DNA of 44,377 nucleotides from an uncultured Oscillospiraceae bacterium (GCA_934630495.1 CAKTVW010000021.1:1-44377); one strand, 5' to 3'; shown: positions 23,249-31,735, numbered from the stretch's first letter. The notes: generated by a model from the letters alone, not told the origin. Translations and numbers: made by a program.

Positions 23249-23586
23249 GTCCTCACCCCGCAGAAGGCGACCGTGCCTGCGCACCACGGGGCGATCAAGC
23301 GCCGCGCCTGCTCAAGCAGCGTGCCGTCCCCGTCCCGAAAGGCCAGCGACAACGTCCCGGCCTCGAAGCGCTGCAAGCGGCCGTTTTCCTGAAGCTCCCG
23401 GTAGACGGCGCAGACGGTGAGCGCCCCGGCCAGCACCAGAGCGTCCGCGCAGTCCTCCGGGCGGACTCCCGCCCGGAGCTGCGCCGTCAGGTACGCGGCT
23501 GCCGCATTGCAGATCGGCACGAACGCCGCGTCCTGTTCGCCGCAGAGCGTCTGCACGGCTTCAAGGATCTGTGCAGACAGGTCCAT
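23245..23586 (-). CDS. Phage head-tail adaptor-like small helical protein
   Basis: 113 residues, largely alpha-helical (LSAQILEAVQTLCGEQ, VPICNAAAAYLTAQLRAG, CADALVLAGALTVCAVYRELQE). It sits directly after the capsid gene (one-base gap). Gene order and helical content match head-tail connector or adaptor proteins of the gp15/gp6 type. No catalytic motif is present, and sequence-level recognition is weak. Confidence 0.55.
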   Translation of the reverse strand: MDLSAQILEAVQTLCGEQDAAFVPICNAAAAYLTAQLRAGVRPEDCADALVLAGALTVCAVYRELQENGRLQRFEAGTLSLAFRDGDGTLLEQARRLIAPWCAGTVAFCGVRT

Positions 23587-23587
23587 A

Positions 23588-24607
23588 TCAGACCTCCAGC
23601 GCCTTGACGGCCTCGGAGTAGATCTTGCCGAAGCCGCAGATGGAGGTGATCGCCGCGCGTTCGAGCTGACGGTCGATCAGCTTGTCGTACTCGACGCAGA
23701 CGTCGCCGGCCTTGACCATTTCAAGCGCATAGCGGCGGTCAAGACCGATCAGCAGGCCGTTGTCGACCACGTCGGAAACGACCAGCTCCGCGCCCATGGG
23801 CGAGGTAAACTTGCCGGTGCCCTGAAAGTTCAGCCCGGTCAGCGGGTTCTGAAATTCGGGGATCATCATAAGCTGGGCCATCATCGCGGGGTTGACCAGC
23901 AGCGTGTTCATCTCATACGGCGCGAACTGCGTCCAGAACTCGACCAGCGCGTTGTAGCACAGGGTCTTGGACGTGATCGGCGCGATGCCGGGAGAGAAGG
24001 ATGCGGAGGCGTTGCCGTTGCCGTCGCCGTTGATGAGCACGTCCACGGCGTCGTCGAGATGCATTTTCTGGATGTAAGCGCCGATCTGCCGCAGCATGAC
24101 GGAGAAGAGATCGAGCTTCTGGAAGCGAAGCGCTTCATACGAAGCGATCAGCATTCTGCCGCGCTTGCGCAGAGCGATCAGATGCTCGCGGCTGCGAATG
24201 GCGGTCGCGGGGATGCTTGCGCCCTCCGCCAGCTCCGTCAAGGCTCTGTCGCCGTCCGTGGGGACGGAGTAAATGCTGCGGTAGTCCATTGCGTCGACGG
24301 TCGTCACCGTGGCGGTAATGGCGGGCAGCGCGTTGCTTTCCTCCATGCCCTGCCGCACGACGCGGGAGATAAATTCCGGGAAGAGCACCGCCGATTCAAA
24401 GGTCGAGAAGAATTTCTCCACCGGGTCGGAGGCCGCGCCCTTTACGCGGATGCCGAAGCGCTTGAGCTGTCTCTGGAAGGCGTCGGTGCCCTCCAGCGCG
24501 AAGCCGCGGTATGCCTCGGACGGGTCGAGCGCCTCCAGAACCTGCGTGAAGCTTTTGCCGCTTTCGCGGTACATGCCTTTTTCGAGCCGAATGTTGTCGT
24601 ATGCCAT
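23588..24607 (-). CDS. Major capsid protein (HK97-type, probable)
   Basis: 339 residues from the ATG at 24607 (MAYDNIRLEKGMY), which has AGGAGG 8 bases upstream; the longer start at 24631 is upstream of that ribosome site. The central part (AVLFPEFISRVVRQGMEESNALPAIT, then MDYRSIYSVPTDGDRALTELAEGASIPATAI, and FQKLDLFSVMLRQIGAYIQKMHLDDAVDVLINGDGNG) has the E-loop, spine-helix and P-domain pattern of HK97-fold capsids of PBSX-like phages. It could assemble a shell with the protease and decoration protein nearby. Confidence 0.85.
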   Translation of the reverse strand: MAYDNIRLEKGMYRESGKSFTQVLEALDPSEAYRGFALEGTDAFQRQLKRFGIRVKGAASDPVEKFFSTFESAVLFPEFISRVVRQGMEESNALPAITATVTTVDAMDYRSIYSVPTDGDRALTELAEGASIPATAIRSREHLIALRKRGRMLIASYEALRFQKLDLFSVMLRQIGAYIQKMHLDDAVDVLINGDGNGNASASFSPGIAPITSKTLCYNALVEFWTQFAPYEMNTLLVNPAMMAQLMMIPEFQNPLTGLNFQGTGKFTSPMGAELVVSDVVDNGLLIGLDRRYALEMVKAGDVCVEYDKLIDRQLERAAITSICGFGKIYSEAVKALEV

Positions 24608-24650
24608 AAATAAACCTCCTGTCGTAGTCAAAACGCCCCGAGCCGAACGC

Positions 24651-24992
24651 TCAGAGCAGGAATGTGATCGTCTGCTTGGTGGTGTCCATGTCGATCACAA
24701 GATAGCTTCTTCCGTTTTCGTTGACCTGTACCTTGCCCGCGCCGTCGGCGGCGAGGTTGACGTAGCCGACGCGCATGTTTTCGCCGCTGAAGCCGAGCGT
24801 TACGAAGCCGCGCACCTGTACCGAGCCGACGGAGCCGCGCTTGGTCAGCAGCACGCCGCAGAAATTGTCGTTCGCCGCGCTTTTTTTCACAAGGCTTGCG
24901 CTTATGAGCGTGCAGGGAACGCCCTCCGGGATCGTACCCGAAAGATTGACCGTAACGCACTCCTGCCCGATGGACTGATAAGAAATTGCCAT
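24651..24992 (-). CDS. Capsid decoration-like phage protein
   Basis: 113 residues, mostly beta, starting MAISYQSIGQECVTVNLSGTIPEG after GGAGG. The location between prohead protease and capsid genes is the usual place of a head-decoration or stabilising protein. The chain has no enzyme motif. On the minus strand the upstream gap to the protease gene is 266 bp and is occupied by repeat A copy 2. Confidence 0.6.
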   Translation of the reverse strand: MAISYQSIGQECVTVNLSGTIPEGVPCTLISASLVKKSAANDNFCGVLLTKRGSVGSVQVRGFVTLGFSGENMRVGYVNLAADGAGKVQVNENGRSYLVIDMDTTKQTITFLL

Positions 24993-25018
24993 ATTGATTC
25001 CTCCGTAATCATTATTAA

Positions 25019-25180
25019 GGGAATCTCTGAATAAATCGCCTGCGGCTGTCGCCGGATCTTTTTCGTCGGCTTTTCACTTTGAAAAGCTTGAAATACACAA
25101 AGTATTCCTGCGCTTTTCAAATCTCAACCCGCCAAAAAATCTCTCGACGACAACTCTTGTCGATTTAATCAGAGCTTCCC
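25019..25180 (-). mobile_element. Repeat A copy 2 inside the phage operon
   Basis: Full-length 162-bp copy in inverse orientation to copy 1, from GGGAATCTCTGAATAAATCG to AGAGCTTCCC. The TA duplication seen at copies 1 and 3 is not intact here (flanks AA and AT). It lies between the decoration-like and protease genes, so it entered after the phage genes had arrived. Two more hairpins (ATACAGG/CCTGTAT near 25192-25213; GCATCCG/CGGATGC at 25228-25248) lie between it and the protease stop. Confidence 0.88.
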
Positions 25181-25258
25181 ATGAATCGCAGATACAGGCA
25201 TAGAAAACCTGTATTGCCGAATTTGAAGCATCCGCTTTGCCCGGATGCCTCGCTTGGG

Positions 25259-26158
25259 TCAGATCATGTAGTCCGCGTCCCGACCGGACGGGCGCGGCTC
25301 ACCTGTGGGAAGCTGCGGCTTTGCCGGGAAAAGCGCCGCGGCCTTTTCCGACATCGCCCGCTTGAGCGTGCGAAGCTCCTGCGCGTCGAGCGCGGAAAAC
25401 GCCTTTTCCAGCACGGCCTCATCCGCGCCGAAATCCAGCAGCACGCCCAGCGCGACGGTTTCTCCGAGCAGCGCTTTTCTGCACTCGCGGCCGAACTGCG
25501 CCTCCTGCTCCAGCGCTTCCAGCGCACCGCACAGCTCCGGGCTGCCCGCTGCAAGCTCCTTCAGCGTCATGCGAACACCTCCCTTCGCCTTCAGCACGCC
25601 CGCCCGTGTTTGCGCGGGCACGGCGACGAAGGAAAATTCGTAGGCATCCGTCGGCTCCGACAGCACCGTCACGCAGCGCTGCCCGTCATAGACCGCGCCC
25701 TTGCGGTGGCTGCATTCGCCGTAGGGCTTCCCGCAGATGCCGCAGGTCGCCCGGGCCATTGCACAGCCGACCGACACCTCCTTTTTGATCCCGCCCTCGA
25801 TATCCGCGATGATCGCGGCGTTCTTCTCCGAGCGCAGCATGTAGCAGTCCGCGCGGATAAAGGTCACATCCTGTTCGCGGCAAAGCTCCGTGTCAAAAAT
25901 GCGCGCGATCTGGTGCTGTGACGACCATTCGTGGTCGAGGATCCCCGTTTTTCCGCGAAAAAGCTCGGCCAGCTTGGCCAGCGCGGCGGTGTCAAAGCGC
26001 TCAAAGTCGCGGTCCGGCAGATCGTCGCACAGCCGTACGCGGAAGCAATAGACCTCCTCGGCGGTCAGCGGCGATTTTGTCCATTGGTTGATCTTGGCAA
26101 GCTGCTCCGCCGTCGGCGAACCGGCGGACGTGACCGCCGCCTCCTTGCAAATTTTCAA
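25259..26158 (-). CDS. Phage prohead protease (with scaffold-like C-terminus)
   Basis: 299 residues. The first two-thirds fit a herpesvirus-assemblin-like prohead serine protease: His in GKTGILDHEWSSQHQIARI, Ser in IEGGIKKEVSVGCAMA, and VLSEPTDAYEFSFVAVPAQ. An inserted four-cysteine knuckle (CGICGKPYGEC plus a downstream His) is of the kind seen in related prophage proteases. The last 100 residues are helical and Ala/Glu-rich (LKELAAGSPELCGALEALEQEAQ), as in scaffolds made as a fusion with the protease. It would process capsid precursors during head assembly. Confidence 0.78.
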   Translation of the reverse strand: MKICKEAAVTSAGSPTAEQLAKINQWTKSPLTAEEVYCFRVRLCDDLPDRDFERFDTAALAKLAELFRGKTGILDHEWSSQHQIARIFDTELCREQDVTFIRADCYMLRSEKNAAIIADIEGGIKKEVSVGCAMARATCGICGKPYGECSHRKGAVYDGQRCVTVLSEPTDAYEFSFVAVPAQTRAGVLKAKGGVRMTLKELAAGSPELCGALEALEQEAQFGRECRKALLGETVALGVLLDFGADEAVLEKAFSALDAQELRTLKRAMSEKAAALFPAKPQLPTGEPRPSGRDADYMI

Positions 26159-26185
26159 TGTCCCTCACTCCTTTGATTTCGTTCC

Positions 26186-27313
26186 CTATGCCGTGCCGAG
26201 TCGGGCGGCCTGCGCCCGATAAAGCTCCGCCTGCGCCTCCTCGACAAGGTCCTGCAGGCAGATGTCCTCCCAGACGATGCGCGGCGTACAGGCGTGACCG
26301 TGCAGCCGAAGCCACAGCTCGCAGATCTGCTCCAGCGCAGGCTCGACGGCCCGTCGGATGGACCACAGCTCGCTCGTCAGCATATCGGCCTGCTGTCTGC
26401 TCATGCGCTCGGTGCTCGACCAGCTCAGGCCCAGCATAAAGGGCGGCAGGCCGGTTTTGGCCACGAGCTGCTCAAGGATCTGCCTGACCGGGATCTCGGA
26501 ATCCAGAATCTGTCCGTCCGAGCCGATGACGCGTACCGATACGTCGCCGACCGCGACGAAGTCCCGAACGATGCCGTTCTTGCCGTCCTGCATGGCGGCG
26601 GACCATTCCTTTGCGATCGTTTCGGCGTTTTGCGCGGCGGCTGCACGCTCCAGACTGTCGCCGGAGGGCTTGCACACGACCGCGTAGCGCACGTTCCCCG
26701 CGCGCTCCCAGTTTACGCCCAGCGTGTGGTAAATTTTCAGCAGCACGTCCGCCAGAAACGGCATACTGCGCAGCATCGAAACGCCGTAGGGGTTCGCCGG
26801 CTCCGGGTTCAGCGAGGTGAACAGCAGCAGATGCGGATACGGCAGCGGCCGCAGCGTTCCTTGCTCGTCGTAGGCGCACAGCGTCATGTCAAGCGGCGAT
26901 GCCCCCTGACAGACCTCCACCGCCGTGACGTCGCCCCAGCAGACGGCCGCAAGCCGTCCGTCCACAACGACCATTTCCCCGACCGCTCTGCCGTAGGTCA
27001 GCAGGCTGTCGAGATAGGCCGCAAGGAAGCTCTGAATGCCGCGCTGCCCTCTGCCGCAGGGCACGGTGCGCAGAAACTCCGCCAGCTCCGCGCTCCCCTG
27101 TGCACATTGCACGGTAAAGCCGCCTGTCAGCCGCACAAGCTTCGTGACCGCAGCATCAAGGATCGGCAGCGCCTCGCGCATCGCGCGGTAAAGCCCCGCC
27201 TCGCCGCCGCCGAGCGGCACATAGCTCCTGATCGAGCCGAAGGGATGCCCCTGTCCGCACCGAAGCTGTGTCGCCGCCGCTGCGGAGGTCGGTGCGGTTC
27301 GTTTTGTCTTCAA
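26186..27313 (-). CDS. Phage portal protein
   Basis: 375 residues from TTG at 27313, which has AAAGGAGG 10 bases upstream; the in-frame start at 27334 would lie before that ribosome site. Portal features: PILDAAVTKLVRLTGGF near the start, PLPYPHLLLFTSLNPEPANPYGVSML, the stem/crown helices (SLERAAAAQNAETIAKEW) and GLPPFMLGLSWSSTERMSRQQADMLTSEL in the C-terminal helical part. Portals form the dodecameric ring through which DNA is packed. The gene lies between terminase and protease as expected. Confidence 0.85.
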   Translation of the reverse strand: MKTKRTAPTSAAAATQLRCGQGHPFGSIRSYVPLGGGEAGLYRAMREALPILDAAVTKLVRLTGGFTVQCAQGSAELAEFLRTVPCGRGQRGIQSFLAAYLDSLLTYGRAVGEMVVVDGRLAAVCWGDVTAVEVCQGASPLDMTLCAYDEQGTLRPLPYPHLLLFTSLNPEPANPYGVSMLRSMPFLADVLLKIYHTLGVNWERAGNVRYAVVCKPSGDSLERAAAAQNAETIAKEWSAAMQDGKNGIVRDFVAVGDVSVRVIGSDGQILDSEIPVRQILEQLVAKTGLPPFMLGLSWSSTERMSRQQADMLTSELWSIRRAVEPALEQICELWLRLHGHACTPRIVWEDICLQDLVEEAQAELYRAQAARLGTA

Positions 27314-27376
27314 GAATAGAAAACCTCCTTTCAAATAGGATCGGGAAAGTGCGATGTCTGTGCGTGCTGCGATGGC

Positions 27377-28615
27377 CTACCGGCGGCTGACCGCGACGGC
27401 CGCCACGGACGGCGCTCTCTCTCCGAGCACCGTTGCGGCAAAATACCGCATGTCGTCCATGGCGTGGTCGTGCTCCTTGCGGACCGTGTCGTGCCCGGCC
27501 TTGAGGTCCCAGATATACTCCTCCGTCTCGCGCAGGCAGTCGCGGCACACGTCGCAAATGACGAGTTTCCCGCTTTTCAGCAGCTCCGAGGTCAGACGGA
27601 TGCCGGAAAGCACGTCGTTGACGGCCTTTTTGACGTTCCAGCCGCGTCTGCGCAGCAGCTCGATAAAGCTTGCCGCCGACGGGTCGACGATCACCGCGCT
27701 GATCCGGCGGTCGCCCGCCAGATCCGCCAGCGCGTCGGCGTATTCTCCGTCGGTCATCTGCCGCATCTCGCGTCTGGAATCGAAGTAAAATTCGTCGACG
27801 CGGTACCAAACGCCGTCCAGCTCTCCCCACAGGCCGAACGACGCGGGATTCACCGTTCCGTAGTCGCAGGAAATGTACCATTGCCGAAAGCGGCCCGACG
27901 GAACGGGCGGCGCGGCCGCCGCGTCAAAGAAATCGTACACTCTTCCCTCCGCCGCGACCCATTGCCCCAGCACGAAGCGCCGATAGAATACGCCCGAATA
28001 GAGCCGCGCGTACCGCGCACGGATCGCCGGAGAGAGCGACGGATTGTCCTCCATGGTAAAGTGCAGATACAGACAGCCGCGCTCGTCGGCGTTGCGGATC
28101 CATTCGTTGTAGAACCAGTGCTGCGGCCCTTCCGGATTGCAGTTGAACCACAGCCTGCTGCCCGTAACGGAGCATCTTGCACATGCCTGCTCGACGAAGC
28201 TTCGCGGCATCAGCGCCACCTCGTCGAGCAGGACCCCGGCAAAGGTGATGCCCTGAATCAGCGATGCGGAGCTTTCGTCGCGGCCGCCGAAGATGTAGAA
28301 ATCGTTGGTTTTCCCGCGAAATCCGACGCGAACAAGATTTTCCGTGCGCCTTTCGCTGACCGTGAAGCCGATCGCCTGCAGCTTCGGCAGCAGCTCGGAC
28401 AGGACGTTGCGCCGCAGAGAGGCGATGGTCTTGCCGCAGACGCCGAAGCGCGCGCCGTCAAACTGTGAGCACGCCCACAGAAAGAAGCTCAGCCCCATGC
28501 ACAGTGTCTTTCCCGAACGAACGGCGCCGTCGCAGATAATGGCTTCTTTTTCGTAGTAGCGGCTCTGCCTGCGCCACCAGTTGAGCACCGTGCGCTGCTT
28601 TTTTGAAAAGGTCAA
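27377..28615 (-). CDS. Phage terminase large subunit (PBSX type)
   Basis: 412-residue DNA-packaging motor and nuclease. The ATPase has a terminase-type Walker A, GAVRSGKT (residues 30-37), and Walker B GVLLDEVALM (Asp131, Glu132). The coupling motif may be WFNCNPEGP. The nuclease half keeps acidic residues in ISCDYGTVNP, VIVDPSAAS and HDHAMDDMRY. Length is normal for the family and no frameshift is visible, so the enzyme looks functional. Its start overlaps the small-subunit stop by four bases. Confidence 0.93.
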   Translation of the reverse strand: MTFSKKQRTVLNWWRRQSRYYEKEAIICDGAVRSGKTLCMGLSFFLWACSQFDGARFGVCGKTIASLRRNVLSELLPKLQAIGFTVSERRTENLVRVGFRGKTNDFYIFGGRDESSASLIQGITFAGVLLDEVALMPRSFVEQACARCSVTGSRLWFNCNPEGPQHWFYNEWIRNADERGCLYLHFTMEDNPSLSPAIRARYARLYSGVFYRRFVLGQWVAAEGRVYDFFDAAAAPPVPSGRFRQWYISCDYGTVNPASFGLWGELDGVWYRVDEFYFDSRREMRQMTDGEYADALADLAGDRRISAVIVDPSAASFIELLRRRGWNVKKAVNDVLSGIRLTSELLKSGKLVICDVCRDCLRETEEYIWDLKAGHDTVRKEHDHAMDDMRYFAATVLGERAPSVAAVAVSRR

Positions 28616-29046
28616 GCCTCCTGCACATCCTCCGCCGCCGCAAAAAAGGCGTCCGCGCAGTCGGAGCGCTCCGTCCCCGCCTCCAGAAGCTGCTCCAGCG
28701 CCCGGATGCGGTCGACCAGCTTGATCTCGACCGTGCCCTTTTCGTTGCGCTTGACCTCCGACAGCAGGCTCAGATCAAGCTCCTCCAGATCCGGCGCGTC
28801 GAGCAGCGCCAGCTTGACGCAGTCGTTCGCCCGTCCGAAGGCGAGCTGTGCCAGCCGTCGGATCACGTCCTGCCGCATCACACCGCATTGCGCGCGCTGA
28901 AGCGTCAGCTCCTTTTGCACCGCCGGAGAAGCGAGCAGGCGAACGCCGTCGCTTTTTCCGACGCTTTCCGCCGCCCGCTGCGCGTCGAAGCAGCGCAGAT
29001 AGGCCGACGCGAAGCGCCGTTTCTCACTAAGTCGTTCCGTATTCAT
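28612..29046 (-). CDS. Phage terminase small subunit
   Basis: 144 residues. An N-terminal helix-turn-helix-like region (LSEKRRFASAYLRCFDAQRAAESVG followed by LLASPAVQKEL) is the usual DNA-recognition part. The C-terminal half (KLALLDAPDLEELDLSLLSEVKRN, VDRIRALEQLLEAG) would oligomerise. GAGGTGA lies before the ATG. A strong minus-strand terminator lies only 37 bases upstream (29083-29111), with no room for a promoter between. Confidence 0.85.
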   Translation of the reverse strand: MNTERLSEKRRFASAYLRCFDAQRAAESVGKSDGVRLLASPAVQKELTLQRAQCGVMRQDVIRRLAQLAFGRANDCVKLALLDAPDLEELDLSLLSEVKRNEKGTVEIKLVDRIRALEQLLEAGTERSDCADAFFAAAEDVQEA

Positions 29047-29082
29047 TGCATCACCTCAAAAAGAATGTGGGCCTGTGCACAG

Positions 29083-29111
29083 AAAAAAAGCGCCCTCCCA
29101 ACCGAGGGCGC
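29083..29111 (-). terminator. Intrinsic terminator just upstream of the phage genes
   Basis: GCGCCCTC (29090-29097) and GAGGGCGC (29104-29111) form the stem. On the minus strand it is followed by seven T (29083-29089). It points into the phage operon and would stop transcripts before terS unless anti-terminated. Confidence 0.8.
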
Positions 29112-29225
29112 AAAATCGGCAAAATCAACCGCATTCGTGCAACAAATTTCAATATTTCGGAAAAATCGGGGCCGAACAGACGCATATTTTCGCAATCGCG
29201 CATTTCTTGCCTTTGCAAAATAAAA

Positions 29226-29257
29226 CCGCAGGCACCGAGAATCCTCGGTGCCTGCGG
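29226..29257 (-). terminator. Intrinsic terminator of pta
   Basis: A 14-bp perfect stem CCGCAGGCACCGAG (29226-29239) with 29244-29257, loop AATC, and a TTTTATTTT tail on the minus strand. Confidence 0.9.
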
Positions 29258-29276
29258 AGCCGAAACGAGAACGGGA

Positions 29277-30275
29277 TCACTTCTGTGCGGCGGTGATGAT
29301 GGCCATTTTGTAGACCTCGTCGGCGTTGCAGCCGCGACTGAGGTCGTTGATCGGTGCGTTCAGGCCGAGCAGGATCGGGCCGTAGGCCTCGAAGCCGCCC
29401 AGACGCTGTGCGATCTTGTAGCCGATGTTGCCGGCTTCAATGCACGGGAAGATAAAGGTGTTGGCATAGCCTGCGACCTTGCTTCCGGGGAACTTGAGCT
29501 GACCGACGACGGGAGAGACTGCCGCGTCAAACTGCATTTCGCCGTCAAGCGCCAGCTCGGGTGCAAGCTCCTTGGCCTTTGCGGTCGCAGCCTGAGACAG
29601 CGCGACCGTGCCGCCCTTGCCGCTGCCCTTGGTGGAGAAGCTCAGCATGGCGACCTTCGGGTCAATGCCGAAGAGCTTCGCGCAGTTTGCGACCTCAACG
29701 GCGACCTCCGCCAGCTTGTCCGCGGCGGAAACGACGACGTTGCCCTCCTTGTCGAGCGTGTCTTCATAGGAAATGTTGATCGCGCAGTCGCCCATGGCCA
29801 GCTTTTCCTCGCCGCGAACGAGAATGAAGCACGAGGATACCAGATGTGCACCGGGCTTCGTCTTGACGAGCTGAAGCGCGGGACGAACGGTGTCGGCGGT
29901 GGAGTAGGTCGCGCCGCCCAGCAGAGAATCCGCATAGCCCATCTTTACGAGCATCGTGCCGAAGTAGTTACCCTTTTTCAGCGCGGCGCGGCAGTCCTCG
30001 GCGGACATTTTGCCCTTGCGCAGCTCGACCATTTTCTCGACCATGGCATCCATCTCGGGGTAGGTCGCGGGGTCGAGGATCTCCAGACCCTCGATGTCGA
30101 AGCCGCCCTCGGCGGCCTTGGCGCGGACGGTCTCGACCTCGCCGATCAGGATCGGGGTAAGGAAGCCCTCCTTCTTCAGACGGGCGGCAGCCTCCAGAAT
30201 GCGGGCGTCGTGGCCCTCGGTGAAGACGATCTTGCGGGGATTTGCCTTGAGCATTTCAATCAGACGATCAAACAT
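29277..30275 (-). CDS. pta: Phosphate acetyltransferase
   Basis: 332 residues, the short Pta form typical of Firmicutes. It interconverts acetyl-CoA and acetyl phosphate, giving ATP with acetate kinase. Signatures: IVFTEGHDARILEAAARL, KMGYADSLLGGATYSTADTVRPALQL, MGDCAIN, VAMLSFSTKGSG, GELQFDAA-type LDGEMQFDAAVSP, and FIFPCIEAGNIGYKIAQRL. The start follows CGGAGGA. No ackA is adjacent. It is a single-gene unit ending in a strong terminator that separates it from the phage block. Confidence 0.96.
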   Translation of the reverse strand: MFDRLIEMLKANPRKIVFTEGHDARILEAAARLKKEGFLTPILIGEVETVRAKAAEGGFDIEGLEILDPATYPEMDAMVEKMVELRKGKMSAEDCRAALKKGNYFGTMLVKMGYADSLLGGATYSTADTVRPALQLVKTKPGAHLVSSCFILVRGEEKLAMGDCAINISYEDTLDKEGNVVVSAADKLAEVAVEVANCAKLFGIDPKVAMLSFSTKGSGKGGTVALSQAATAKAKELAPELALDGEMQFDAAVSPVVGQLKFPGSKVAGYANTFIFPCIEAGNIGYKIAQRLGGFEAYGPILLGLNAPINDLSRGCNADEVYKMAIITAAQK

Positions 30276-30416
30276 GAATGATTCCTCCGTTTTTTCTCTT
30301 TGGGAACGCGCCGTATCCCGCTATGCGTCAAAAGCTCTCGTCATGTCGTTTAGGACGGTCGGGAGACCATTTCGGCAGCGCGGGGATCGCAGGGCGCCCC
30401 TGTTTTTGCCTATCTA

Positions 30417-31310
30417 TTATACTACCGACACAGCGGGAAAATCAAGACTTATCGATTGCTTTGTACGGATTTCGGTCAATCTTCCGGTCATAGGGTGGAT
30501 AAACCTCAGCTCTGCGGCGCAAAGCTGCTGATATTTCAGGCCGAGCGCCTCCGAACAGGCGGCGGAGTCCGGCGAGAAGTACTGCGGGTCGCCCAATATC
30601 GGGAAGCCGAGATGCGCGCAGTGGACGCGGAGCTGATGCGTCCGGCCGGTGAGCGGGCGAAGCTCCAGCAGAGAGAGCGGCGGCCGGTGATCCAGAACGC
30701 GGTAGGCCGACCGTGCGGGCTTGCCGTCCGCGCGGACGCACCGCAGGAGGCTGCTGCCCTCGACCCGCGCGATCGGGGCGTCGATCTCCCCCACCGGCTG
30801 CGGCGGGGTGCCGAATACGGCGGCCACATAGCGCTTTTCGATCTCGTGCGCTTTCTGCATGGCGTGCATTTTGGCGTGGACGTGGGAGTTCTTGGCCAGC
30901 AGCACCACGCCGAAGGTGTCCCGATCCAGACGGCTTACCGGATGTACCGCGCAGTGCTGTTCCGTCCGCGCATAGTAGCCCAGCAGGTAGTTTGCGAGCG
31001 TGTCCGTGATGCGGCAGGAGGACGGGTGCATCAGCATACCGGCGGGCTTGTCGACGGCGATCAGCCATTCGTCCTCGTAGAGGATCGAGAGCGCTCCGTC
31101 CTGCGCCGGGTAATCGGGCGTCTCCTCGTCCAGACAGACCGAAACGACGTCTCCGGGGCGGACGGGATGATCCGTAAAGACGGGAACGCCGTTGACGGTG
31201 AAGGCGCGGCAGTATTTCAGCCGCTTGACCAGCGACGACGAAAGGCCCAGCTCCCGCCGCAGCACGGACAGCAGCTTCGCCTCGCGCCCGACGGTGCAGC
31301 TTACGTTCAC
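30417..31310 (-). CDS. RluA-family pseudouridine synthase
   Basis: 297 residues. It converts uridines to pseudouridine in rRNA or tRNA. An S4-like N-terminal part (VKRLKYCRAFTVNGVPVFTDHPVRPGDVV) precedes the catalytic core with VDKPAGMLMHPSS and HPVSRLDRDTFGVVLLAK, where Asp129 is the catalytic residue, then ELRPLTGRTHQLRVHCAHLGFPILGDPQY. The exact target (RluD, RluC or other) cannot be told. The GTG start overlaps the stop of the CBS gene by four bases, so the two are coupled. Confidence 0.92.
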   Translation of the reverse strand: MNVSCTVGREAKLLSVLRRELGLSSSLVKRLKYCRAFTVNGVPVFTDHPVRPGDVVSVCLDEETPDYPAQDGALSILYEDEWLIAVDKPAGMLMHPSSCRITDTLANYLLGYYARTEQHCAVHPVSRLDRDTFGVVLLAKNSHVHAKMHAMQKAHEIEKRYVAAVFGTPPQPVGEIDAPIARVEGSSLLRCVRADGKPARSAYRVLDHRPPLSLLELRPLTGRTHQLRVHCAHLGFPILGDPQYFSPDSAACSEALGLKYQQLCAAELRFIHPMTGRLTEIRTKQSISLDFPAVSVV

Positions 31311-31735
31311 GGCGCGGTCTGCGCCAGCTTGGGCGCGATGAACTCGTTGAGGCAGAAGCGCATGATGGCGCGGCGCGTTACAATGCCGATAAAATCGCCC
31401 TTGTCGTCGACGACCGGTACGAAGTTCTGATCGGTGGCCTTGAGCAGAAGCTCCTGCATGTCGGTGGTGACGGTGACGGGAAGGTTATCCTTGCGGTGGC
31501 GGATCTCCATGATGCTGTGATTCTCGGTGTCGCGCAGGTCCATGCAGCAGAGATTCTTCACCGCCCAGAGCAGATCGCCCTCGTTGAGCGTGCCGCGGTA
31601 CTCGCCGTCGCGGCTGAGGATCGGCAGGGCGGCGTAGCCCGAATTTTCCATGCGTTCAAGCGCCTGACGGAGCGTAAAATCGTCGAAGAGGTAGGCGCAG
31701 CTTGCCTTCGGCGTCAGAAAAAACAGCAGATTCAA
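31307..31735 (-). CDS. Two-CBS-domain protein
   Basis: 142 residues from TTG at 31735, which has AAGGAG 9 bases before it; an in-frame TTG at 31756 lies upstream of that ribosome site. Two CBS motifs form one Bateman module (DFTLRQALERMENSGYAALPILSRDGEYRGTL and VTTDMQELLLKATDQNFVPVVDDKGDFIGIVTRRAIM). Such stand-alone proteins bind adenosine nucleotides and modulate partners. It is co-translated with the pseudouridine synthase. Confidence 0.88.
   Translation of the reverse strand: MNLLFFLTPKASCAYLFDDFTLRQALERMENSGYAALPILSRDGEYRGTLNEGDLLWAVKNLCCMDLRDTENHSIMEIRHRKDNLPVTVTTDMQELLLKATDQNFVPVVDDKGDFIGIVTRRAIMRFCLNEFIAPKLAQTAP

Larger units (their letters stand above)
21742..29046 (-). mobile_element. 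Compact phage head/connector locus (domesticated or satellite prophage)
   Basis: Eleven tightly packed minus-strand genes in canonical order: small terminase, large terminase, portal, protease, decoration-like, capsid, connector-like proteins, tail-tube-like, baseplate-like. All are open, several overlap by ATGA/GTGA, and most have good ribosome sites. There is no integrase, repressor, replication, tape-measure, fibre, holin or lysin gene in or next to it. Both flanks are ordinary chromosomal genes (pta and the nucleotidase), and no attachment-site repeat was found. A decayed prophage, a capsid-forming satellite and a gene-transfer-agent-like unit are all possible. Confidence 0.8.

Noticed and set aside
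21742..29046. Complete active prophage
   Set aside because: No integrase, excisionase, repressor, replication, tape-measure, fibre or lysis gene, and no attachment-site duplication seen in the flanks.
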